Source: Halorubrum trapanicum
GTDB taxonomy: Archaea; Halobacteriota; Halobacteria; Halobacteriales; Haloferacaceae
Direction: 5' to 3'
NCBI RefSeq assembly: GCF_017873555.1
Contig: NZ_JAGGKE010000004.1
Span: 153,433 to 217,432, forward strand
DNA: 64,000 bases
The translations under genes and the position numbers were made by a program. Shown here piece after piece: positions 1 through 7,354 of this stretch; the first letter of the stretch is position 1, and every line of letters begins with the position of its first letter. The notes below the pieces were generated by a model. That model was not told the origin of the DNA, ran no database searches, and worked only from the letters and a program-made list of their open reading frames with translations.

Positions 1-843
1 GTCCATCTCGGAGAGCAGCTGCATCATCGTCCGTTGGACCTCGGCGTCGCCCGACGTCTTCGAGTCGGTCCGCTTCGAGGCGATCGCGTCGATCTCGTCG
101 ATAAAGAGGACAGCGGGCTGGTTCTCGCGGGCGACCTCGAAGAGATCGCGGACGAGCTTCGCGCCCTCGCCGATGAACTTGTGGACCAGCTCGGAGCCGG
201 CCATCTTGATGAACGTCGCGTCCGTCTCGTTGGCGACGGCCTTCGCGAGCATCGTCTTGCCGGTGCCGGGCGGGCCGTACAGCAGGACGCCGCTCGGGGG
301 CGTGATGCCCACGTCCTCGAACATGTCGGGGTGTTCGAGGGGCATCTCGACGGTCTCGCGGACCTCCTGCATCTGGTCTTCGAGCCCGCCGATGTCGGCG
401 TAGGTGACGTCCGGCGAATGCTCGACTTGCATCACGCGGGCGCGCACGTCTGTCTCCTTCTCCAACTTCTTGACCACCGACAGCGAGTTGTTGACCGCGA
501 CGCGGTCGTCGGGGTCGAGCTTCTCGCGCAGCTCGTCGGTGATCTCGGTGAGCGCCTCCTGGTTGTTGCCGTGCTGTTTGATCACGGCGCCGTCGGGCGT
601 TATCTCCTGGACCGTCGCCACGAACAGCGGGGACTGCTTCAGCTTCTTGTTCTCGTGGGTGAGCCGTTCGAGCTTCTGTTGGTACTTGTTGTTCTCCGCG
701 TTGGCGTCGAGGAGTTTGTCGCGCATCTCCTCGTTTTGGGACTCGAGAACGTCGAGCCGCTCCTGTAAGGAGTCGATCTTCTCCTGTTTCGACGCCGAGC
801 CTTCGTCGTAAGGCATGTCGACGTCGTCGACCGTGTCGCTCAT
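1..843 (-). CDS. pan: Proteasome-activating nucleotidase (PAN), 3' end outside window
   Basis: AAA+ ATPase that unfolds substrates and feeds them to the archaeal 20S proteasome in the cytoplasm. The first 281 residues are visible and the gene runs off the left edge. The N-terminus has a charged heptad-like coiled coil (about residues 20-70), followed by an OB-like region. Walker A GPPGTGKT is at residues 190-197 and Walker B LFIDEIDA lies about 50 residues later. The ATG at 841-843 gives the usual short acidic N-terminus of haloarchaeal PAN. The C-terminal HbYX tail cannot be checked. Divergent from the small winged-helix gene across about 200 bp that contains an AT-rich promoter zone. Confidence 0.95.
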   Translation of the reverse strand, partial: MSDTVDDVDMPYDEGSASKQEKIDSLQERLDVLESQNEEMRDKLLDANAENNKYQQKLERLTHENKKLKQSPLFVATVQEITPDGAVIKQHGNNQEALTEITDELREKLDPDDRVAVNNSLSVVKKLEKETDVRARVMQVEHSPDVTYADIGGLEDQMQEVRETVEMPLEHPDMFEDVGITPPSGVLLYGPPGTGKTMLAKAVANETDATFIKMAGSELVHKFIGEGAKLVRDLFEVARENQPAVLFIDEIDAIASKRTDSKTSGDAEVQRTMMQLLSEMD

Positions 844-1040
844 TGTGTTTATTAAAGCGTCTCGCGGATAAGAGGCTTCGGGTGGGGGAACGACACCGCC
901 CGTTTCACCGGCGTCGACGGCGGACGGCGTCGGAGCGCATCGCCGACAATCCGAGGAAGCCCGAGGGGTAGATAATTCCCTATAGTAATTAAAATGGATA
1001 GTAAATATTATCACTCGGCATGCCAAGGATCGAGACACGC

Positions 1041-1304
1041 ATGAGCACGACCGATGCCGTCACCGCCGACGACGGGACCGCAGACCGCTGGGCGGCCGTT
1101 CGAGATCTCCCCCCGAGCGCGAAGCTGGTCGCGAAGGTACTGGACTACAACGACACGCTCACCCAGAGCGAGCTGGCGGAGGAGACGCTGCTCCCGCCGC
1201 GGACCGTTCGGTACGCGCTGTCGCGGCTCGAAGAGGAGGGTGTCGTCGACTCTCGGTTCTCCTTCACAGACGCGCGTAAGCGACTGTACTCGCTGGGGAT
1301 CTGA
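1041..1304 (+). CDS. Small winged helix-turn-helix protein (87 aa)
   Basis: Almost the whole protein is one winged helix: a helical segment (SAKLVAKVLDYND), a helix-turn-helix in which LTQSELAEETLLPPRTVRYALSRL carries the recognition helix, and a wing (VVDSRFSFTDARKRLYSLG). It resembles the single-domain MarR/TrmB-like regulators of haloarchaea. I chose the ATG at 1041 over an in-frame ATG at 1020 because it gives the usual short polar N-terminus and leaves the AT-rich element at about 980-1010 as the promoter. The target is unknown. No ligand-binding domain is present, so it may act as a DNA-binding dimer or with a partner. Confidence 0.75.
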   Translation: MSTTDAVTADDGTADRWAAVRDLPPSAKLVAKVLDYNDTLTQSELAEETLLPPRTVRYALSRLEEEGVVDSRFSFTDARKRLYSLGI

Positions 1305-1357
1305 GCGAACGACACGGGAATCGCCGGCCGCCGCGTCGAAGGGGGCGTCCGCGACGG

Positions 1358-1363
1358 TTTATA
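1358..1363 (+). promoter_or_regulatory. TATA element of the mre11-rad50 operon
   Basis: TTTATA stands in otherwise GC-rich sequence 24-29 bases before the GTG at 1387. This is the spacing expected for a leaderless haloarchaeal transcript, and it supports that GTG as the start of the first gene of the operon. Confidence 0.5.
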
Positions 1364-1386
1364 CCCGATACCGCGCCAGTCCGCCC

Positions 1387-1773
1387 GTGGTCTCGACTAC
1401 CGCTGTCAAGCGCGCGCTGTCCGCGCTCGCGACGCGCACCGACACCGCGAGACGCCCGTACGTCGCCGTGATCGACGAGGCCGACGCCGCGCGTTCCGAT
1501 CTGCGCCGCGCCGCCGGGTTCGTCGACGCCGTCGGTCTCGACCGTCTCGCAGAGGCGGTCGACGCCGCGAATCACGCGGGCGACGAGGCCGCCGCCGAGC
1601 GCGGACGCGACGCGCTCGCGGCGTACCGAGGGTTTCGACGGGCGGCGGCGGACGGATCGGCAGACCACCGTGACCGTACCGACCGCGACGCCGAGACGGA
1701 GCAGAGGTGTGACCACTTCCGCACCGGCCCCGGAATCCCTAAGCCGGACACCGGCCAAGGCACGGACAGATGA
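1387..1773 (+). CDS. Conserved haloarchaeal protein upstream of mre11 (128 aa)
   Basis: Hypothetical protein. It is rich in Ala, Asp and Arg, mostly helical, with a recognisable core (RPYVAVIDEADAARSDLRRAAGFVDAVGLDRL) and a polar, probably disordered tail. The GTG start fits the TATA element 24-29 bases upstream. Its stop overlaps the mre11 start (ATGA at 1770-1773), so the two are translationally coupled. I recall small proteins of this kind beside mre11 in other haloarchaea but cannot name the family with certainty. The context suggests a link to double-strand-break repair, which is inference only. Confidence 0.6.
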   Translation: MVSTTAVKRALSALATRTDTARRPYVAVIDEADAARSDLRRAAGFVDAVGLDRLAEAVDAANHAGDEAAAERGRDALAAYRGFRRAAADGSADHRDRTDRDAETEQRCDHFRTGPGIPKPDTGQGTDR

Positions 1774-3188
1774 CACGGGTGATCCACACCGGCGACACCC
1801 ACATCGGGTACTCGCAGTACCACTCGCCGGTCAGACGCCAGGACTTCCTCGACGCGTTCGAGACCGTGGTCGACGACGCGGTCGACGACGCGGTCGACGC
1901 CGTCGTCCACGCCGGCGACCTCTTCCACGACCGCCGCCCCGAACTCCGCGACCTGATGGGGACTATCTCCGTCCTCCGTCGGCTCGACGACGCCGGAATT
2001 CCCTTTCTCGCGGTCGTCGGCAACCACGAGTCGACGCGGGGCGGCCAGTGGCTGGACCTCTTCGAGCGGCTCGGACTCGCGACCCGGCTGGGCGACGAGC
2101 CGGTCGTGGTGGGCGACACCGCCTTCTACGGACTCGACCACGTCCCCGTCTCGCGACGCGACGACCTCGACTACGCGTTCGCCGACCACGACGCCGAGTA
2201 CGCCGCCCTCGTCGCGCACGGTCTCTTCGAGCCGTTCGGCTACGCCGACTGGGACACCGAGACCGTGCTGACCGAGAGCGACGTCGCGTTCGACGCGATG
2301 CTGCTCGGCGACAACCACACCCCCGATACCGCGCAGGTCGCCGACACGTGGGTGACGTATCCGGGATCGACAGAGCGCGCGAGCGCGAGCGAACGCGAGG
2401 GGCGCGGCTACAACCTGGTCGTCTTCGACGCCGACGCGGCGGGCGGCGACGACCGCGTGGAGATCCGGCGCCGGGCGCTCGACACGCGCCCGTTCGTCTT
2501 CGTCACCGTCGAACTGCGCGAGGGGGAAGGCGAGTCCCGAGTTCGCGAGCGCGTGCGCGAGTACGACCTCACGGAGGCGGTCGTCCACGTCGAGATCACC
2601 GGCGAGGGGGATCCGGTGACGCCGGCCGCCGTCGAGGAGTTCGCGACCGACGAGGGCGCGCTCATCGCGCGCGTCACGGACCGGCGCGAGGTGGAGACCG
2701 ACGGCGAGGTCGACGTGAGCTTCGCCGACCCGGAGGACGCCGTCCGCGACCGACTGGACGAGATGTCGCTCTCGACCGCCGCGCGCGACGTCGAGAGCGC
2801 GGTCCGCGCGGACACCGTCCCCGACGCCAACGTCCGCGAGACGGTGAAACGCAGAGTCGAGGAGCGGCTCGACGAGGAGGGAGATCTCGATGCGTTCGAG
2901 CCGGTCGATTCCGCCGACAGCGACTCCGACGACGACAGCGACTCCGACGACGACAGCGACTCCGACGACGACAGCGACTCCGACGACGACAGCGACTCCG
3001 ACGACGACAGCGACTCCGATGAGCAGCCGGACGGTGACGAATCGGATGCTGACGGAGCGGACGGTGACGAATCGGACGCCGATAGAGCGGGACCCGGTGA
3101 AGTGGACGCCGAGTCCGATCCCGCGGAAACCGCGGACCCCGACCCGGCGGCGACCGACGGACAGGTCTCCATGGAGGACTACCTGTGA
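1770..3188 (+). CDS. mre11: Mre11 double-strand-break repair nuclease
   Basis: Manganese-dependent 3'-5' exonuclease and endonuclease that works with Rad50 in end processing. The calcineurin-like phosphoesterase motifs are in order: GDTHIGY (D9, H11), HAGDLFHD, VVGNHEST, AHGLFE and GDNHTPD, covering about residues 1-250. The C-terminal third is the Rad50-binding and capping region. It carries a very acidic low-complexity tract of repeated DSDSDD units (about residues 383-417, encoded by an 18-bp tandem repeat) and ends in QVSMEDYL. The start overlaps the upstream gene by 4 bases and the stop overlaps rad50 by 4 bases, so this is a tight operon. Confidence 0.95.
   Translation: MTRVIHTGDTHIGYSQYHSPVRRQDFLDAFETVVDDAVDDAVDAVVHAGDLFHDRRPELRDLMGTISVLRRLDDAGIPFLAVVGNHESTRGGQWLDLFERLGLATRLGDEPVVVGDTAFYGLDHVPVSRRDDLDYAFADHDAEYAALVAHGLFEPFGYADWDTETVLTESDVAFDAMLLGDNHTPDTAQVADTWVTYPGSTERASASEREGRGYNLVVFDADAAGGDDRVEIRRRALDTRPFVFVTVELREGEGESRVRERVREYDLTEAVVHVEITGEGDPVTPAAVEEFATDEGALIARVTDRREVETDGEVDVSFADPEDAVRDRLDEMSLSTAARDVESAVRADTVPDANVRETVKRRVEERLDEEGDLDAFEPVDSADSDSDDDSDSDDDSDSDDDSDSDDDSDSDDDSDSDEQPDGDESDADGADGDESDADRAGPGEVDAESDPAETADPDPAATDGQVSMEDYL
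2916..3020 (+). repeat. 18-bp tandem repeat inside mre11
   Basis: The unit GACAGCGACTCCGACGAC is repeated five times without change (2916-3005), followed by a partial sixth copy. It encodes DSDSDD. Identical units at the DNA level suggest recent slippage expansion, so copy number probably varies between strains. Confidence 0.95.
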
Positions 3189-5878
3189 AGTTCGACCGCG
3201 TCCGCCTCGCGAACTTCAAGCCGTACGGCGACACCGACCTACGGCTGACCGAGGGAGTGACGGTCATCCACGGTCTCAACGGTAGCGGGAAGTCGTCGCT
3301 GCTCGAGGCCTGTTTCTTCGCCTTATACGGGTCGAAAGCGCTCGACGGCACCCTCGAAGACGTCATCACGAACGGCGAGGAGGAGACGGAGGTCGAACTC
3401 TGGTTCACCCACGACGGCGTCTCCTACCGCGTCGAGCGACGGCTCAAGTCCTACGACGACCGGATCGACCACCAGTGTACGCTCGAAGCAACCGACGGGA
3501 ACGACGTGACCCGCGACGGCGCGCGAGCGGTTCGCGAGTTCGTCACGGAACTGCTGCGGATGGACGCCGAGGCGTTCGTCAACTGCGCGTACGTGCGGCA
3601 GGGCGAGGTGAACAAGCTGATCAACGCCACGCCCCGCGAGCGACAGGACACGATCGACGACCTGCTCCAGCTGGGGAAGTTAGAGGAATACCGCGAGCGC
3701 GCGGGCGACGCCCGGCTCGGCGTCGAGGACGTGCTGGAGAACCGGCGCGGCCGGCTCGACCAGCTCGACGAGCAGATCGCCGCGAAGGAGGACCGCGACC
3801 TCCACGGGCGGCTCAACGAGCTGGAGAGCGAACTCGCCGAGGTCGCCGACGAGATCGATCGGTACGAGACCCAGCGAGAGCAGGCGAAGGAGACCCGAGA
3901 GGCGGCCGCCGAGACCTTGTCGACCCACGCGGAGAAGCGAGAGAAGCTGGAGGCAGTCGAGACCGAGATCGACGAGATCGAAGCGGCGATCCGGACCGCC
4001 GAGCGCGAGCGCGACGACCACCGCGACGCGATCCGCGAGACGCGCGAGCGGATCGGAGAGATCGAAAGCGAGATCGACGACCGGCTCGGCGACGCCGGCC
4101 TCGACGCGGCGAGCGAGGCGGCGATCGCCGACCGCCGCGCGGCGCTCGACGATCGGGAGGAAACGGTCCGCGAGGAACTCGACGACGAGCGGGTGAACGC
4201 CGAGGCGCTTCGCAACCAGGCGACGAACCTCGCCGGAAAGGCGGACGACCGGACCGACCGCGCCGCGGAGATCGAGTCCGAGGCCGACGAGCTCGCCGAC
4301 GAGGCCGAGGCGACGGCCGAGGAGGCGGACGAGGCCGAGGCGTCGGTCGCGGACCTCCGCGAGGAGGCCGAGGAGCTTCGCGAGCGGTTCGCGGCCGCGG
4401 AGGCCGACGTCGACTGCGACGGCGTCGCCGACGAGTTGGACGTGCTGCGGGACGAGCGCGCCGAGGTGCGCGAGCGGATCGCCGAGCTGTCGGCGGAGCT
4501 GAAGAACGCTCGAGAACGCGTCGCGGAGGCCGAGGAGCTGCTCGCGGCGGGGAAGTGTCCCGAGTGCGGCCAGCCGGTCGAGGACTCGCCGCACGCGAGC
4601 GGGATCGAGGCGGACCGCGAGCGCGTCGAAGAGCTCGAAGCGGAGCTGGCGGACGCCCGCGAGCGCGAGGACGACCTCGACGATCGGATCGCGGAGCTGG
4701 ACGGGCTCGCGAGCGCCGCGGACCGGCTCGACGAGATCGACGAGCGGGTCGAGACCCTCGAGGAGCGGGTCGAGGAGAAGCGCGACGAGGCGGACCGGAA
4801 GCGGGAGGCGGCCGAGGAGAAGCGCGAGCGCGCGGCGGAGCTCCGTGGGGAGGCCGAGGAGACCCGCGAGGTCGCGGCGCGGAAGCGCGAGGAGGCCGAG
4901 GAAGCCGCGGCGCGCGTCGAGAAACTCGAGGCGTCGCTGTCGGCGATCGACGACGCCCGCGAGGCGGTGACGGCGGTCGAAGAGCGCCTGTCCGCCGTCG
5001 CGGACGCGGAAGACGAGATCGAACGTCGTCGAGAGAAGCGCGAGAGCCTGACGGAGGTGAACGACGAGCGGCGCGACCGACTCGCGGACAAGCGCGAGCG
5101 ACGCGACGAGCTCGCGGACGCCGTCGACGAAGACGCGGTCGAGAACGCGAGAGAGCGGAAGGAGGACGCTGAGCAGTACCTCGAACAGGTCGCCGAGGAA
5201 CTCGACCGCCTCGACGAGCGGCGGGAGGAGCTCCGGAACGCGATCGGCGCGGTGAAAGGCGAGCTCAGCGAGATGGAGGCGCTCCGCGAGGAGCGCGAGG
5301 CGCTCGGCGAGCGCGTGGCGGCGCTCGAGACGCTCCACGAGGAGACGAGCGAGCTGGAGTCGATGTACGGCGACCTGCGCGCGGAGCTCCGCCAGCGCAA
5401 CGTGGCCGAGTTGGAGCGCACGCTGAACGAGACGTTCGATCTCGTCTACGGCAACGACGCCTACTCGCACATCGAGCTGGACGGCGAGTACGTCCTCACG
5501 GTCTACCAGAAGGACGGGGAGCCGCTCGACCCGGAGCAGCTCTCCGGCGGCGAGCGCGCGCTGTTCAACCTTTCGCTGCGCTGTGCGATCTACCGGCTGC
5601 TCTCGGAGGGGATCGAGGGCGCGGCGCCGACCCCGCCGCTCATCCTCGACGAGCCGACCGTCTTCCTCGATGCCGGCCACGTCTCGCGGCTCGTCCGGCT
5701 CGTCGAGGAGATGCGCGGGTTCGGCGTGGCGCAGATCGTCATCGTGAGCCACGACGACGAGCTGGTGGGCGCGGCCGACGAGCTGGTCACCGTCGAGAAG
5801 GACCCGCGCTCGAACCGCTCGACCGTCCGCCGGGAGGACGCGGCGGAACTCGACGTCGCCGAGCTCGCCGACAGCTGA
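3185..5878 (+). CDS. rad50: Rad50 ATPase (SMC-like)
   Basis: SMC-family ATPase partner of Mre11. Walker A GLNGSGKS is at residues 30-37. A long heptad-rich coiled coil (about residues 175-720) is broken by the zinc hook CPEC (C458 and C461), through which two Rad50 molecules dimerise. The C-terminal lobe has the signature LSGGERALFN (about residue 785) and Walker B/D-loop LILDEPTVFLD. The length (897 aa) is normal for haloarchaea. The start is a GTG overlapping the mre11 stop by 4 bases. The coiled coil is extremely rich in Glu, Ala and Arg, which creates long spurious frames on the other strand. Confidence 0.96.
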   Translation: MKFDRVRLANFKPYGDTDLRLTEGVTVIHGLNGSGKSSLLEACFFALYGSKALDGTLEDVITNGEEETEVELWFTHDGVSYRVERRLKSYDDRIDHQCTLEATDGNDVTRDGARAVREFVTELLRMDAEAFVNCAYVRQGEVNKLINATPRERQDTIDDLLQLGKLEEYRERAGDARLGVEDVLENRRGRLDQLDEQIAAKEDRDLHGRLNELESELAEVADEIDRYETQREQAKETREAAAETLSTHAEKREKLEAVETEIDEIEAAIRTAERERDDHRDAIRETRERIGEIESEIDDRLGDAGLDAASEAAIADRRAALDDREETVREELDDERVNAEALRNQATNLAGKADDRTDRAAEIESEADELADEAEATAEEADEAEASVADLREEAEELRERFAAAEADVDCDGVADELDVLRDERAEVRERIAELSAELKNARERVAEAEELLAAGKCPECGQPVEDSPHASGIEADRERVEELEAELADAREREDDLDDRIAELDGLASAADRLDEIDERVETLEERVEEKRDEADRKREAAEEKRERAAELRGEAEETREVAARKREEAEEAAARVEKLEASLSAIDDAREAVTAVEERLSAVADAEDEIERRREKRESLTEVNDERRDRLADKRERRDELADAVDEDAVENARERKEDAEQYLEQVAEELDRLDERREELRNAIGAVKGELSEMEALREEREALGERVAALETLHEETSELESMYGDLRAELRQRNVAELERTLNETFDLVYGNDAYSHIELDGEYVLTVYQKDGEPLDPEQLSGGERALFNLSLRCAIYRLLSEGIEGAAPTPPLILDEPTVFLDAGHVSRLVRLVEEMRGFGVAQIVIVSHDDELVGAADELVTVEKDPRSNRSTVRREDAAELDVAELADS

Positions 5879-5970
5879 GCGGGCGCTCCCGTCGCCGGCA
5901 CGGGCTGGAACGGAGACGAGGCCCGAACCTTCAACGTCGGCGCGCCCGCGAGCGCCCGGAGGGCGCGAGC

Positions 5971-6050
5971 GGACCGCGAGGGAGGCGGCGGGTCGGCGCG
6001 GCACCGCCCGCGCCGACCCGCCCGCCGAGGCTGGGGAGGCGCGAGGCACA
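5971..6050 (+). repeat. Truncated copy (D) of the dispersed structured element
   Basis: This piece carries the same flanking blocks as the three longer copies: CGCGAGGGAG on the left and GAGGCTGGGGAGGCGCGAGG on the right. They enclose a hairpin whose sequence is unrelated to the others: a perfect 14-bp stem, 5988-6001 with 6008-6021, around a 6-base loop. The outer parts of the element are missing. It lies in the roughly 250-bp gap downstream of rad50, where no gene is visible. Confidence 0.6.
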
Positions 6051-6129
6051 TGCTCGGTCGAACGAAGAGAGGGAGGGAGAGAGAAGACGCGAGCGTCAGC
6101 GAACGGTCACGGGCCGGTGTCGCAGAGGA

Positions 6130-6603
6130 CTACTCGCCGCCCTCGCCGTCCGACCCACTCCGCAGCAGTCCCATCGCCTCGACCGCGACCGCGGTCGCCT
6201 CGTAGCCGCGTCGCCCCGCGACGTCGACCTCGTCGACCAGCCCGGCCGCGCGGAACTCCGTGATCGCGCCGTGGAGGTCGGACTCGCACATGTCCGCGGC
6301 GTCGAGGAGGTCGATCGCGGCGATCGGTCCCTCGTCGACGACCACCGCGAGCAGGCCGAGCGACCGGTCGTCGCGGACCGCCCCGAGCGTCCGACGGACG
6401 GGTTCCGGAACGCCCGAAGCCGCGGTCGCCAGCACCGACTCGCCGTCCACGACCCGAAGGTCGTCGTTGTCGACGTACCGCTCCGCGCCGGTGGCCGGGT
6501 CCCGCACCCGGCTCGACTCGGCGGAGCGTTTCACGAGGAGGTACGTCTCGCCGTCGCCGTCGCGAACCGTTTGCATAGGTGAAAGAGCGCGGGCGTCGGA
6601 CAT
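6130..6603 (-). CDS. Conserved haloarchaeal hypothetical protein (157 aa)
   Basis: Two parts can be seen. An N-terminal beta-rich module of about 60 residues (TYLLVKRSAESSRVRDPATG, then RYVDNDDL) resembles small haloarchaeal domains that display a residue-specific surface. A C-terminal winged-helix-like part follows (LGLLAVVVDEGPIAAIDLLDAADMCESDLHGAITEFRAAGLVDEV). A DNA-binding or regulatory role is plausible but not shown. The ATG at 6601-6603 shares one base with the stop of the upstream gene, so it is the last gene of a three-gene minus-strand unit. A second in-frame ATG at 6576 is possible. I recall it as a DUF protein conserved between rad50 and polB in haloarchaea. Confidence 0.7.
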   Translation of the reverse strand: MSDARALSPMQTVRDGDGETYLLVKRSAESSRVRDPATGAERYVDNDDLRVVDGESVLATAASGVPEPVRRTLGAVRDDRSLGLLAVVVDEGPIAAIDLLDAADMCESDLHGAITEFRAAGLVDEVDVAGRRGYEATAVAVEAMGLLRSGSDGEGGE

Positions 6604-7019
6604 TACGCTTCCGGGGGCGTCGAGTCGGGATCGGCGTCCGGCTCGTCCGTCTGTCCCTCCGAATCCTCCGCCTCGTCCCGCGAACGCTTCCACGCGCGGT
6701 ACGTCTGGTAGGTCCGAATGCCCGCCAAGAGTCCGCCGCCGAACAGGGCCAGTCCGACCCGTAATCGACCCTCGAAGAACCACACCATCGGCCCGAGCGC
6801 GACGAGGAGGACGGCGGCGTTGGCGTAGATGACGGCGACGACGAACGCGCGGAGAGTCGCCTGATCCACGTCGCTCGCGCCCTCGAAATCGGCGTCACCG
6901 CCGTCGTCGAACGTCTTCACCGAGGGCGCCTCGGGGGGATCCGGAGTCATCTCTCGCTCGGCCTCGGAACTCTCTCCGAAGGAGACCTCGCCCTCGTCGT
7001 CCTCGTCGAGGCTGAACAC
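6603..7019 (-). CDS. Small two-helix membrane protein (about 138 aa)
   Basis: Hypothetical. An acidic N-terminal half of about 60 residues is followed by two hydrophobic helices (AFVVAVIYANAAVLLVALGPMVWFF and GLALFGGGLLAGIRTYQTY) and a charged tail (KRSRDEAEDSEG). This predicts an integral membrane protein with both ends on one side. The start is uncertain: the GTG at 7019 gives VFSLDEDDEGE, and upstream in-frame codons would add only non-conserved Arg/Pro-rich sequence. It overlaps the next gene by one base. The family is probably the haloarchaeal DUF found upstream of polB; its function is unknown. Confidence 0.65.
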   Translation of the reverse strand: MFSLDEDDEGEVSFGESSEAEREMTPDPPEAPSVKTFDDGGDADFEGASDVDQATLRAFVVAVIYANAAVLLVALGPMVWFFEGRLRVGLALFGGGLLAGIRTYQTYRAWKRSRDEAEDSEGQTDEPDADPDSTPPEA

Positions 7020-7078
7020 GCTCGGGAGTACGCCGCGCCGGGGCAAAGGGGTTCCGTCTGGAGGGGGTGCGACCGCGA

Positions 7079-7252
7079 TTAGACCGCGTCGGCGAGCCGC
7101 ACCGTTCGGCTCGCTTCGACCCACGCGAGGGGGTTCGTCGCGTCGAAAAGCACCACGTTCCCGTCGTCTTCGTACGCCTCCACCTCGGCGTCGACCGCGT
7201 CGGAATCGGCCGGGCGAGCCACCTGGGGTTCGGAACGTGGGTCCGAAGACAT
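7079..7252 (-). CDS. Small acidic haloarchaeal protein (57 aa)
   Basis: A short, very acidic protein with a conserved core (EAYEDDGNVVLFDATNPLAWVEAS). I recall this core as typical of a small haloarchaeal family (DUF7331-like) without known function. The ATG at 7250-7252 is preceded by AT-rich sequence at about 7262-7282 shared with the divergent polB region. It is the first gene of the minus-strand unit that continues with the membrane protein and the winged-helix-like protein. Confidence 0.65.
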   Translation of the reverse strand: MSSDPRSEPQVARPADSDAVDAEVEAYEDDGNVVLFDATNPLAWVEASRTVRLADAV

Positions 7253-7323
7253 AGACCGTGGTAAGTCATCACACATTAAATGCCTTTCCGTGGCGGGAGA
7301 CCTCGCCGGACCCGAAAGCCGAG

Positions 7324-7330
7324 TTTTTTA
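7324..7330 (+). promoter_or_regulatory. TATA-like element of polB
   Basis: A TTTTTTA tract lies 25-31 bases before the ATG at 7355, consistent with a leaderless start. It argues against an upstream in-frame ATG at 7280, whose extra residues are Arg/Pro-rich. Confidence 0.45.
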
Positions 7331-7354
7331 GCCGGGTGCCGCCGAAGGACGGGT

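Noticed and set aside
3451..5421. Very long Ser/Arg-rich open frames opposite rad50 (and similar long frames opposite argS, aEF-2, polD2 and polB)
   Set aside because: They mirror GC-biased codons of real genes. The real strand has clear family motifs, and the mirror frames are low-complexity Ser/Arg or Val/Leu/Asp sequence without any domain.
7280..7354. Upstream ATG for PolB
   Set aside because: It would add an Arg/Pro-rich stretch that is atypical for an acidic haloarchaeal protein, and it lies upstream of the TATA-like element.
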